Assembly: GCF_037975245.1 (NCBI RefSeq)
Contig: NC_092577.1
Location: 21,760,898 to 21,824,897, forward strand
Direction: 5' to 3'
Length of the DNA: 64,000 nucleotides
DNA from: Apostichopus japonicus
Lineage: Eukaryota > Echinodermata > Holothuroidea > Aspidochirotida > Stichopodidae
The translations under genes were made by a program, and so were the position numbers. The notes under the pieces were generated by a model. It saw only the letters and a list, made by a program, of their open reading frames with translations, was not told the origin of the DNA and made no database searches. Positions 24,916 to 35,284 of the stretch are shown here, in pieces. Numbering within the stretch: the first letter of the stretch is position 1; every line of letters begins with the position of its first letter.

Positions 24916-26148
24916 TGCATTTATTTGGGAGGGACAGATAAGTATTGGTTGTACTCCACTGAACCTTGAAGTTTGCTTTAGTGTTTACTACGATAGAAAA
25001 GAAAGAAGATCGAACATAAAGGTCACTCAAACACAAACATGTTTTCTCTAAAATGAACAATAAAACAAGTGGTATAACGTGTTCAAATATAAAAAGGAGA
25101 CTAATTAAAGAGTAGATTAAGTGATGAGAGGTAGGTTAGAATAAACACTAACATTTGTTCTTCAAGTCTGTTCCATACCTTCTTGCCAGTTTTAGCTATG
25201 TTTTGGTGATGAAAAAGGAGCCCTTTACATCAAACTTTGTAGAACATTGTGACTAAAAAGAATCTGTTTAATCAGACAAGTAAAGTACATATTTCATGGG
25301 AGGGCAGGTCTTGGTCACTGAGAAGCCCCTTTATACTTACTGATAATCTTGTACGTTTCCTCAAAATCAAATAAACCTTCCTTAATACTTTTACAATCTA
25401 TACATAAACATACTTCTTTTTTGAAGACTAAAATACACCACTTATGTAACAAATGACAACATGTGAAGTAAATAGGAATGAACACTGTTATAACTGAGCC
25501 TGCATGAATAATGCACAAAATAGATCTTGAGAGAAGTTTAAGTCCTTGAAACTGACAAACATATGCTATAGCTACACAATGATTGAGGTTCTGCAAGAAC
25601 ATAACATCAGGTGTGATAAACTATTATGAATAGATCAGAACATTTTGTTCAAAATATTCAACTGTTACTACAAAGATTCAAAGAAGAATATAAATCATTT
25701 TTAACGCCAATTGAAAATTACTTTGAGGATTTTTTTTTTAAATTGGTAGCAATGTTCTGATCTCCAGTTAAAACCATGTTGAAGTAACTTTGGAAAGAAT
25801 TAAACAGGGTGTACTCACAGTAAAGACTTGAGCTCATGCACATGACAAGACTATGAGTACAGTACACATAGAGATTGGATTTGTTAATAGTTTCGAAGTC
25901 ACTGCCCTACAACATAATAATCCAAAAGTGACTTTAAAAAAACGCTTATTATACAACAAATGGTACTTCTTAAAAAATGAGAGGTAAAAAGAGTCCAAAC
26001 TCAAAGAACACTGTGAAGGAAAATAAACATAGTTCCAGGATAGAAAGTATTTGCTGAATGTTGTTTTTTCTCTTTTATTGCATCACTTTGCATTTAAGAC
26101 ATCGATGTGTTGCTGCACTACTGCATGTCAGAAAACAATATTCCACTC
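24916..26148. other. No gene seen; downstream flank of the SET/recombinase gene
   Basis: Open frames are short and lack motifs. The stretch is AT-rich and would hold the 3' UTR of the minus-strand gene. AATAAA-like words are present but no poly-A site can be fixed. Confidence 0.5.
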
Positions 26149-29100
26149 TCAATGCAGCTTCCTTGATTTTGAGACAATACAATTTTTGCAGAAATCCTTA
26201 ATGTTCCTCCATGACCTAGAATGAAGAGATTTCTCTTTTACCATTACCCTCTCAATCTCAGTTTTGCCAGGAAGCTTGTTCCGTAAGATCAGCCCTGAAA
26301 AATGCTTCATTATGGCGTCCCTTTCATCCGTGCTCCAGGCTTTCCTCTTTGTAGTCTTTTGTGGCACATTTGAAGAGCTTGTAGTACTGCGAACCTTGGA
26401 TGCATTATCATCTGTAATCACAAACATATCTCTAAAATGAATATTTTTGACATACTAACCATCAGAAGTGTAAATGATTTGATTCATTGGAAACAAGGGG
26501 AAGTAATCACCTTGCTTTTAACAACATTTCATTCCCACTACATATTCCCACTACACTACATATGTGAATATTGCTTTGTTATGAGATTGACTTTACTTGC
26601 ATTCATTGTTATACAAATAATGAATGGTTATGAGTGCAATAGTGCAAATATTTCATGAGTTGAAAGATGGAATGTTTCATTCAACGAGGCGCAGCCGAGT
26701 TGAATGCAATAACTTACATCTTTCAACGAATGAAATATTTGCACTATTGCACGAATGGAAACCATGCATTATTTGTTTTATACAACACCTTCAGATTGTT
26801 TTGGAAAGACAGGTTTCTCTGCTCTCTTACCATTGACAAAAGTGCTATCAAAACAGAATAACCCATGGTTCTATTTCATAGAGTGCAATAGAGCGGATTT
26901 TCCATGCAATCGACGAGCAATTGACCAATCAAATGGCCGGAATATAATTAGGTGTTGTATAAAATAGAAACACTCACCAGTTTCTTCTAGCATTGCTTCT
27001 GGTTCCTGTAGTTCCTGTGCTGCAGCATTATCCTCAACATCTGCATCTGAACATTCATCATTACTATCAGCATCACCAGGGTCCTCTACAACTTCTATCA
27101 AATCACAAAACACATAGTCATTATGAGATTGGTCACTGTAAATACAATTCTATACAGCTTCATCAAATTAGATTTTACCAAACGTTCAAACTGAATAGAA
27201 ATGTGCATTGCCATCAGTACATGACCAACTGATTAGTGATATCAGACCTGATCTCGCAATGCCACACATAATCGCTTCATGATAACAAATATTCTTAATC
27301 CAACAAAATGCATACATGTTTCGCATACCACTAAAATTTTTGTTAGTGCTAGCTTTATCCTGTTTGGATTTACATGTCTGAAACCTTCTGTCTGAAACCT
27401 TATGGCAATGAACATTAAGGCAAAATAGATACCAAGATGGTTTGATCACATTTATGATTGCATTTATTTAATATCTCATCCTAAATTGACATAAACTATA
27501 TTCAAGGAATTTACATTGAAACTTTTGTCAATATATTATTTCAAAAAAGAAAAACTTACCTTCATTTGCACTGACTTGCATGTCCTTCCAAGATTTTCCT
27601 TTCATTTCTGTTAATGAACCTGGCTTCTCTAGATTCAGCAGAAACTTAGTCATCTTGGCTAATTGCATTGTTTCATCTGGCAACCGATAGTAGGCTCCGT
27701 GTGTTCGGATATCATTCTCATCAAGATGTAGAATTTGAGAAACTAGCAATGTGTTTGCGTAAACGTGTAGATCTTAATGTTTCTGGCTTATCTGCTCCAG
27801 ATGTCTCAGAAAGTTTTCTCAGGCAATCAGCCCCCCGAATGAAGCTCAGTGACCCATAACATGTTCTGGCAAAGACATAGGGATTGTCAGCACTTACGCC
27901 TGCTTGATCTCTTGTTGCTACAAGCATGTCAATCTGTGTTCTCATATCACTTGTAAGAATGACAGGAACTGTGTTGCCTCTTTTACCTACAATTTCCACA
28001 CGGCTCAAAGACTTGCAGAGAGTTTTCTCAAATGTTGTTAATGTTTCTTCTAATGCTGTTTCTTTGGCACCTATTGAGCAGCTTTTGTAGTCAACTAATT
28101 TCAGTTTTGATGCCTCACCCTGTCTACGTCTGTTAAAGGTGATAACCCTTGTCAGGGTTGCTTCAGCTAGTTTCACCCATGCTGAATGCAAATCTTGTTT
28201 ACACAAGCCTTTGTTTTGCAAAATTGACAATTGTTTAGCTGCCACACTTTTGGTATAGTTGGCTAAACAGACAATATCAGAAGTAAGCGGAAGAAGCTGT
28301 GGACTATTCCGTTTCCTTTGATAAAGTGTACGAAGAGCATGGCTTGATATTTCTTCAGTCCAACGAATCCCACACAGATCAAGAAAACCACTGGCTCTTT
28401 GAAACAATATGTCATCACCTCTTTCTAATGCCTGACCTTTCACGACAGTGAAAACTTTTTTCAAAGTATGACCTACTTTCAGGGCCAGACTTGGATTGAT
28501 GTATGTGTGAGAGCTGTCACTAAATCCGCACATAGTCCTAACTGACTTGAGGACTTGTTGAAATTTTTCAGGGTTTATAAAATCCAACAAAGATGCATTT
28601 TCATCACCAAAAGTCTCTCTCAGCTGTAAAACTAGTCTCCCCAGTTCTCTAAGTTTCTCTCTAATGTAACTATCTTGTTCAGAATTATGTCCAAGCTTAA
28701 AACATTCTTTGCTTGCAACTTCAACAATAAGGGCATCACTTTTAATACATCTAGCAACTGAATCTGATTTCATAGATGATAGTACCCGCTGTAGATGCTG
28801 TGACATGTCTGTTGACACAGTAGCAGGTAGCAATAAATTACTACTCTGGATAACTTTCCTCCTCTGAGTTTGTGGTACTTTTTCAGGGCATCTGTGTTTC
28901 CACATTTCTCTTTTGACTAGGTAAGCATAGCAGTTAGGACATGGGCCATAGTCACTTGGCTTTGCAGGATAACCTGATGGGGATGGCCTGTATGTTACAA
29001 TAAGTTCCCCCATGCCCTCTCTTAAAACTTTACAGTTGTGCCTATGATTCCCAGTATTCCGCATTTTCTTCAACTTTTGTATCCTAAGTTTGTTGTCTTT

Positions 29101-32100
29101 TGTCTGTATCCAATCAATGACCTCAGATTCATTTTTGTGTTGTGTTTGAATATGTTGGGATAGTTTTGACTTGCTCTTCTCACAAAAGATGCAGTAGTCT
29201 ACTTTGTCCCACGTCCTACTACCTTCATTATTAGTTGTCCTCACAAAGACATTTTGCTCCTCTTTACTACCTTCTTCATTGACTTCACTGCCTGTATTAG
29301 AAGTTGATGAGACTATGTTTGAAAAGACTTGTGGTGATGGACTTACAGGCTTAGAAGATGGAATATTGTTCTGGACAGGTATCACATAAGAGGTATCAGA
29401 GGAATCACTCTCAGATTCGTATCTATCGTCTGATTCATTGTATTCACTGCCACTGTCTTCACTACTAGATGTTTCAACATAAGTACAAGTCTTTGTTTTG
29501 GTACGAAGCCATCGAGAGCTGTTTGAAATGTCAATTGAGTCACGGGACGTTGATGAAATGTTACTGATATCTATTATCGATGATGCAGCCTGCCTTACAG
29601 GACTCTCCGGAATAAACTCAAACCTGAAAATATCTTTTACAACAATTTTATCTTGAGTATTGCTTTCTGCAAAGGAAGTATCAAGTGTCTGCCTGGTAGC
29701 TTTATCAGTCTGGATTTCCTTTACACTAGCTTTGCTATTAGTACTAATTGCTAAACTGGACGTTTCTGATTGTGTCTGAACTTCATTGATACCTGCTTCA
29801 CCACTAGTTGTAATTGTGGAACTACATACATCTAATTGTGTCTGCCTTTTAGCATTATCCTTCTGAACTTCACTCATTGTAGCTTTACTATTTGTAGCAA
29901 TTGTTGAACTGTCTGCGTCTGGCTGTGTCTGCCTACTAGCATTATCAGTCTGGATTTCATTTATACTAGCTTCGCTATTGGTAGTAATTGCTAAACTAGA
30001 AGTTTCTGATTGTGTCTGGGTATCAGCTTTTTGTGTTTGAACTTCACTCATAATAGCTTCACAACTACTTGTTATTGTCGAAACATATGTATCTGATTGT
30101 GTCTGACTTTCAGCTTTATTGTTCTGAGCTTCATTAGGAATTGATTCCCTATGAGTAGTGATTGTTGAACTGCCTGTGTCTCGTTGTGTCTGCCTGCTAG
30201 CACTATCACTCTCAGGTTGATTTATACTAGATTTCTTATTAGATGCAACTGCTGAGCTGGGCATATCTGAGTGTGTCTGAGCTTCAGTCATACTAGCTTC
30301 TTTAAGAACATGTGGTGTACTAGATGTGTCTGAGTAAGCCAGCTTGTTATTTTCAGTCTGAGCTTCATTCTTACTGGAACTAGATGTGTTTGAATGCACC
30401 ACCTTGTTAGCTTTATCTGTCTGAGCTCCATTCTCACTTGCTTCCCCGTTAGTATGTGTTGCACTAGATGTATCTCAGGTTGCCTCCTTAGCAGCGTTAC
30501 CAAATAAAGTGTTGTCAAGAGAAAGTAACAATTCATTGACCACTTCTTCAGTATCTCTTTTGAAACTTACACTCTCATTTTCACATGTTTCTGTTGTACT
30601 AGGTATTTCTTTTGGGTAATTGCTTGCTGTAGCAGTTTGTTTTCTAATAGTATTTTTATCAGTGCTATCACTTTCCTCAGTATGTTCCCCATTAGAACCT
30701 AATGAACTAGATTTGTCAGTTTCATTAACTCCTAAACTCTGTAGGAGAAAAAGTGAATATAGTTAAATTAAGAAGCTAAGAAATTCCATGAAATTGAAAA
30801 AGACATAAAACTAAAGAATGTCACAAAGACATGCACAAAAACCATCCATTTTGTGGCTATGATCTGCAAAATGAAGTACATGCAACACAATATATGTGCA
30901 ATATGTTACAATGTACATGAATTGTAACATTTTTACCTGAAGTATCCTACTCAACAGGAAACTTGGAATTTTGTTGTTGTTTGAAAAGTCTCCTCAAGAA
31001 ACATTCGTACATGTTTGAAAAGAATGAGTAATGTACAAGAGTAAATAAAAAGGATGTTTAAGTATACAGTGTTAGTCATTGTAGCATGTCAAGTTACATA
31101 CCTGTTGTCTAACTTGTCTCCATGGTGCATCTTTTCTACCATAGTCATATCGAATTTCATCACCAGGAAGGATATCACACCTTGCTACCAAAACAAGGTG
31201 TGCAGTGCCATCTATGAGAATCTTTAATACTTTGGCATTGGGACTCTTCCATGCATCATTTGCATATCTCCCTAAGCAATGGTTCAAAGTTGCATCAACA
31301 CTGAAAGAAAGTAAATGTTGTGAATGCACTGGTAATAATAAGTCAAATTATTTGTTTGCAATCATCTACTGATGAAACTTACAACTTCAGTTGGCACCAC
31401 AATCGTTTACATAGTTCTTCACTTACAATAATACACTCAATTAGTGAAGGTCCACTATGTGGCCATAAGTGTTAACTCCTACTATACTGACATACAGAAT
31501 GTGGAATACATCTGGACTCAGACTTGAGACCTAGTCCAGGGGATCTGAAGTCCGAGACAAGTCTGACTGCAAGACATCCCAGGTCTGAGTCCAAGTCCAC
31601 AACAAAAGGACTTGATTCCTACAGCACTGGGTGATAAGATGATGTGGTATGAGGAAGGGAATGCTACACAAACTGAGTTTATTCAAAGAACTACAACATT
31701 TATTTAATAATATGAAAGGAAATTTACTTTGGTCCTGATACTATAACACATTTTTATGCTGCTTAGTACACACCATATCCAATTCAAGTAGAAACTGCTG
31801 TGGAATGAGTAAAGGTATTACAAGACATTTGACCTACTTACCACAACTCCTTCCTCCCATCAACAAAATAGTAAACATATGTCAGGTCTTCAACATTTTC
31901 ATAGTTAGATGCTGCTTCCAACTTCCCCTTGTATTCCACCAAAAATTCGCCTGTTGAGAAGCTTTTGTCTGCAAACAGCCCTTTACCTGTAGTAAGTAGA
32001 ACAAGTATCAACATGCATCTTCCACATATGTCCATAATATAGTTCTTCTTTATCTGGGTAATACAATTGTAGACCCAGTGTACTTTTCTACAAACACTTA

Positions 32101-32326
32101 TAAAAAAGAAACGTTTAGACAGTAGGCAGTTAAAGAACAATAAATATTACAAACTAGATACATATTCTCTTAAATTAATGTCATTGTGGTTAACAAATGT
32201 ATGCATGTAATGCTCACCAATCGTGGGTGACACTTCTTTAATGTAAAAGCCAGGTGGGTCTTCATTATGTGAATTTATCCATTCTCTAGCTGCTACAGCA
32301 TAATCAGGTTTTCTTCTGCGCCCCAT
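26149..32326 (-). CDS. SET (KMT5A-like) + zinc fingers + tyrosine recombinase + SANT-like protein, six exons, two lesions
   Basis: Exons (minus strand): 32326-32218, 31986-31842, 31300-31102, 30738-27560, 27094-26978 and 26411-26149. Every junction is GT-AG and the phases join, giving about 1337 residues. Exons 1-3 form a SET domain of the KMT5A/PR-Set7 type: GKGLFADKSFSTGEFLVEY, YYFVDGRKEL, then GRYANDAWKSPN and GDEIRYDYG. Exon 4 holds an acidic Ser/Thr/Gln-rich repeat linker, a C2H2 finger (about residue 664) and a CPNC...H...C motif (about 747). It ends with a Crypton-like tyrosine recombinase: NRRRQGE (about 1020), GKRG (about 1068), RLRKH (about 1140) and the nucleophile region THGAYYRLP. 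Exon 6 has a SANT/Myb-like tail (KRKAWSTDERDAIMKHF). The domains suggest lysine methylation of a chromatin target plus DNA strand exchange. There are two breaks: an in-frame TGA at 30475-30477 and a 2 bp loss near 27750 between RLRKH and SQILHL. Confidence 0.82.
26634..26752. repeat. Long hairpin in the last intron of the SET/recombinase gene
   Basis: Arms 26634-26669 and 26717-26752 are complementary over 36 bases with two mismatches and begin GTGCAATAGTGCAAATATTT. The 47-base loop contains a second stem (ATTCAAC...GTTGAAT) around a GC-rich centre. It resembles a small foldback element. Confidence 0.75.
26776..26964. repeat. Second inverted repeat in the same intron
   Basis: TTTTATACAACACC at 26776-26789 is exactly complementary to GGTGTTGTATAAAA at 26951-26964, about 160 bases apart. 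It lies just beside the long hairpin and could be a second small TIR element or the outer part of a composite. Confidence 0.55.
31498..31602. repeat. Intronic inverted repeat (GGACTCAGAC / GTCTGAGTCC)
   Basis: Complementary words GGACTCAGAC and GTCTGAGTCC, together with repeated GTCC/GGAC words, make this part of intron 2 of the minus-strand gene able to fold. It is probably a small dispersed repeat. Confidence 0.4.
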
Positions 32327-32840
32327 CTATTAAGAACAAAACAATGTCACAATGTAAGTTATCATATTAAAAGAAAGAAAGAAATTTGGCTGAATGCATT
32401 CCCCTAAATGCAAGTTAAGTAAATGCATAAATAACAAACTAACAATAGTCTCGTAGGCGCCAAAAAAAATGAAAGGGCTAAATTATTTCAACATAGGTTT
32501 TAAGGACCATACAAACTTAGGCCCACATGCATTAGTTCATAGGCTACCACTGATGAGATCACTTGTTATCTCTTATATTTTATCAAAATAGTACTGCATG
32601 TTATTGCAGAGCCTAACCTTATGTTATGGCTGTTAAAATATATAGCCTATCAACACATATAGGCCTAGGCATTTAGTCCTAGACTATGGTCAACACGAAT
32701 CATAACTTTAGTCTTAGGCCCTATGGCTTTTCGATTAGTGAATTCAAGCGGGTACATTAGGATCATATTACATTTTTGACTAAATAAAAAAGTGATTTTA
32801 TATTTACAACCGTATTGCGACGGGACAGTTTTCCACCGCA
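32327..32840. other. Upstream region of the SET/recombinase gene, no gene seen
   Basis: This stretch lies between the likely start codon of the minus-strand gene (CAT at 32324-32326) and the right CGAGG array. It should hold the promoter and 5' UTR. I cannot point to a TATA box or initiator. Confidence 0.4.
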
Positions 32841-32841
32841 A

Positions 32842-33185
32842 AACCGAGGAAATCATGCGGGATCTCGCCATTCGATGTAGTGACTCGCAGCCGTTAGTCC
32901 ATCGTGTAATCGAGGTACTGAAATTTGTGTGTGAAATCGCGCCGTAGTCATGTATACACAAAGATGTATATAAACAAGGTGGCATGATGCCAAACGAGGT
33001 ACTACTTCAAATTGAACCAAAATCACTTTCCTAGCATTTAAAGGATCACAAATAGCGCCACGCCAGTACTTTTCTAATCGAGGTATTCCTCGATTGTCGG
33101 TGATACCTCGATTGGAAGGTGTGTAAACGGACGAATTACCTCGATTTCCACCATTTACCAACGCACACACACACATACACACACA
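32842..33185. repeat. Right CGAGG-motif array and CA run
   Basis: The motif seen at 23.4-24.9 kb recurs here at about 32842, 32909, 32992 and 33077, and in reverse orientation at about 33086, 33104 and 33138. A CA run follows (33163-33190). Read on the minus strand, the outermost part (GTGTGC, TTGGT, TGGTGGAAATCGAGGTA) resembles the start of the left array (GTGTGC, TTGGTGGCAAACGAGGTA), as expected of diverged terminal inverted repeats. Confidence 0.6.
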
Positions 33186-33233
33186 CACACGCCAACCTGA
33201 ATACATAGGTTCCTTTGCTTTTAGCAAGGAACC

Positions 33234-33240
33234 AACCAGA
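33234..33240 (+). repeat. Right 7 bp direct repeat AACCAGA of the 12 kb insertion
   Basis: This is the second copy of the repeat described at 21206-21212. It directly follows the AGCAAGGAACC end of the insertion, and ORF3 resumes in frame from it. Confidence 0.8.
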
Positions 33241-33528
33241 CTAAGAGTTTCTCCAAAAGCGATTCCCTGGGAGGCATCATGTAGACGTCCCCCCGACCCG
33301 AGGCTCTTCCGTCCTAGCAGTTCTGACGCTCCCGAAACGAAGACCCAGAAAGAGGTAGAAAAGGTCAGGCAAAAGGCAAGGTCTTTTCCTTCCGATCAAA
33401 CAGCGTGTGAGTGGAAGGTGGTGCGAATAACTGAAGGCAGACGGTATCTGGCTACCACGGAGACAGCACTAGGAGAAGATGGAACCTTCTACCGTGTGGT
33501 TCGAGAAGAGTACCAGAAAGACGACTGA
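33241..33528 (+). pseudogene. ORF3 second part, C-terminal region
   Basis: The frame that continues from ACC AGA of the right direct repeat stays open to TGA at 33526-33528. It encodes 95 residues: a basic, Pro/Ser/Arg-rich part like the end of the left fragment, then a compact segment with EWKVVRI, GRRYLATTE and GTFYRVVREEYQ. The segment looks structured but I do not recognise it. It lies about 120 bases before the polypurine tract, so ORF3 was the last gene of the intact element. It is cut off from its ATG by the 12 kb insertion. Confidence 0.72.
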
Positions 33529-33651
33529 AGACGACATTTATCAGCTATATCGTATCGTACATAATATCTAAGTAAAGGTTTTAGTAAGTAAGAGTTAATT
33601 TCTGTTATTTTCATATTTCATATCTTAAATGCCTGGAAGCATTTCCTTTTT

Positions 33652-33661
33652 GAGGAGGGGG
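33652..33661 (+). other. Polypurine tract
   Basis: GAGGAGGGGG lies three bases before the 3' LTR, where plus-strand DNA synthesis of the retrotransposon is primed. Confidence 0.85.
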
Positions 33662-33664
33662 TAG

Positions 33665-35005
33665 TGTTACAGAAATTTGACTTATAAGCCTAGCAGATTT
33701 CTTACTGTTAATTTGTTTCTTTCTGTATTGAGCTCGGGCTGTTTACTATTCTTATTTTGATTTCCCCGTCTCGGGCCCCAGACCTTTAACCCTTTTCTCT
33801 TTAGATCTAAGAAAGCTCACCGTGTTTTCCCAGCAGTGTAGACAGTTTTCCAAAACAAAAAGGAAGCCGCTTCCTGCGTGCGCGCGCTTCGGCATACATC
33901 AAAAACATAAAAGGGGGTCACCGAGTTCAGCTATTCAAGCTACTCGGTATAAAAAGGAATGGTTTATTGTTCGTAAGAGGCAGTTGCCCAAAAGTTGTGA
34001 AAGTAGTCAGTTAGCGCAAAGTTGCAATCGTTTACTGCAATATTACTCATATGTACTCTCTACACGGATCTCTACTGTGATATTTGTGTATCAAGGTACC
34101 GTTATTGTGTTTCCTGGCTCTACCTGGTGACCGGTGATTCTAGACATTTACTTGGTAATGATTTTCATTTGTTTTCTTTTATGTGTTAAGGGAACTTGGG
34201 AATAAGCCGTTAGTACCCGTCAATGTTTATCGACCGTGTCAGTGAAGTGAACCAATTAACGATAGTATGTTTGTTTGGCTATCTATCTCGACCAAATATA
34301 ATATTAAAGTTGCCAGAATTACTTGTGATGTAACCCTAAAATTAACAAGGCTGGAGCATTAACGTAGCTCAGAATTCAATGCGGTATATTGAGAAAGATT
34401 GACGTACAAGTACTGAAAAGTAACCTAAGGCTGAAGCTCGACCATCTCCCTATTTTGTGAATATGTGTATTTAAGACCCGAGTTATACCTGGGTTTCAGT
34501 TTAAGCTCTCAGGATTTGCGAGACACAGTGCAGCTCGCACTATTCACAGATTTGCGAGATACAGCACAGATCGCAAGCTGCGAGAAATATCCCAGCTCGC
34601 ACTGATTTGCGAGATACAGCACAGATCGCAAGTAGCGGGAAACAGATCAGCTCGCAGGAATTACGACTTTTAGGGTTCGCTCGCATATTGCGAGTTATTG
34701 TCAGAACTCGCAGAGGCTGCGAGGGTTGGTGTACACTTGTATTTCTTTTGGTACTGCTTTACTTCCAATAGTGTTGTAAATGAGTTAAGCCATGTATTAT
34801 GCCCAAAGATGTATTGCTACCATTTAACTCATCTTAAAGCGTTTAAACATTGATTTGAGGATTAATTGATGTACTTCATTAACCATTGTAACAGGCGAAA
34901 GTGTTTTCTTTTTAACAAAGTTTTTAGACATTACTTGAACTCTTTGGCTGATTTTTCAAGACTCTGTGTTCCGACTTGATGGAATAGAATTCGGTCGGCG
35001 TTACA
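33665..35005 (+). repeat. 3' LTR of Ty3/Gypsy retrotransposon (1341 bp)
   Basis: It matches the 5' LTR from TGTTAC to GTTACA. It lacks about 130 bp of the internal minisatellite and has a few substitutions, some clustered close to its 3' end. CTAT follows at 35006-35009 as the target duplication. Confidence 0.95.
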
Positions 35006-35284
35006 CTATTCTTACGACTAGTCGTAACAATAATTCCCTTTTACGCATGCACAGTTGCTTTAACGTGGCTATCTTTACGACTAGGAGTACTCTTTTTACG
35101 ACTAGGAGTACTCTTTTTACGACTAGGAGTAACAATATTTTCCGGTTAAGGGTTGGGTCAGGGTTAGGTTTACCCCTACTACATGCGCAGTTGCTTTATT
35201 TACTTTACTGCGCATGAATTCGCCGATGTCGTAAGAATAGTTTATAAATAATTGTTACGACTAGTGGTAAGAATAGCCACGGCC
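35006..35284 (+). mobile_element. Body and right end of a TIR element (MITE-like)
   Basis: With the LTR element removed, the left end reads GTGGCTATTCTTACGACTAG and is mirrored at the right by CTAGTGGTAAGAATAGCCAC (35261-35280), with one mismatch. TTTAAATT flanks both sides (13444-13451 and 35285-35292), an 8 bp candidate target duplication. The interior repeats TTTACGACTAGGAGTA three times. It is about 290 bp long and non-coding. An 8 bp duplication would fit hAT or a similar superfamily, which I cannot confirm. Confidence 0.78.

Larger units (their letters stand above)
21213..33233 (-). mobile_element. 12.0 kb SET/tyrosine-recombinase element inserted in ORF3
   Basis: The block sits between two AACCAGA repeats inside ORF3 of the retrotransposon. 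Its left edge has the inverted repeat ATGAAA-ACA-TTTCAT (21213-21227), then GGTTCCTTGCT (21228-21238). Its right edge ends with AGCAAGGAACC (33223-33233), the exact complement of that 11-mer. Right next to it is a near copy (GGTTCCTTTGC) that makes a hairpin-like pair with a short spacer. Inside are a 1.7 kb tandem repeat, CGAGG-motif arrays on both sides and a minus-strand intron-containing gene with a tyrosine recombinase. Introns show that the block moved as DNA, not as a processed RNA. It could be one element, or an element of about 9.8 kb (CGAGG to CGAGG) that picked up or was inserted beside the tandem repeat. Confidence 0.72.

Noticed and set aside
21213-33233. A 12 kb intron in the zinc-finger ORF3, using the acceptor-like TTTGCTTTTAG at 33224
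   Set aside because: No credible donor lies at the left edge, and the exact in-frame AACCAGA repeat plus complementary 11-mers at the edges explain the break better as an insertion.
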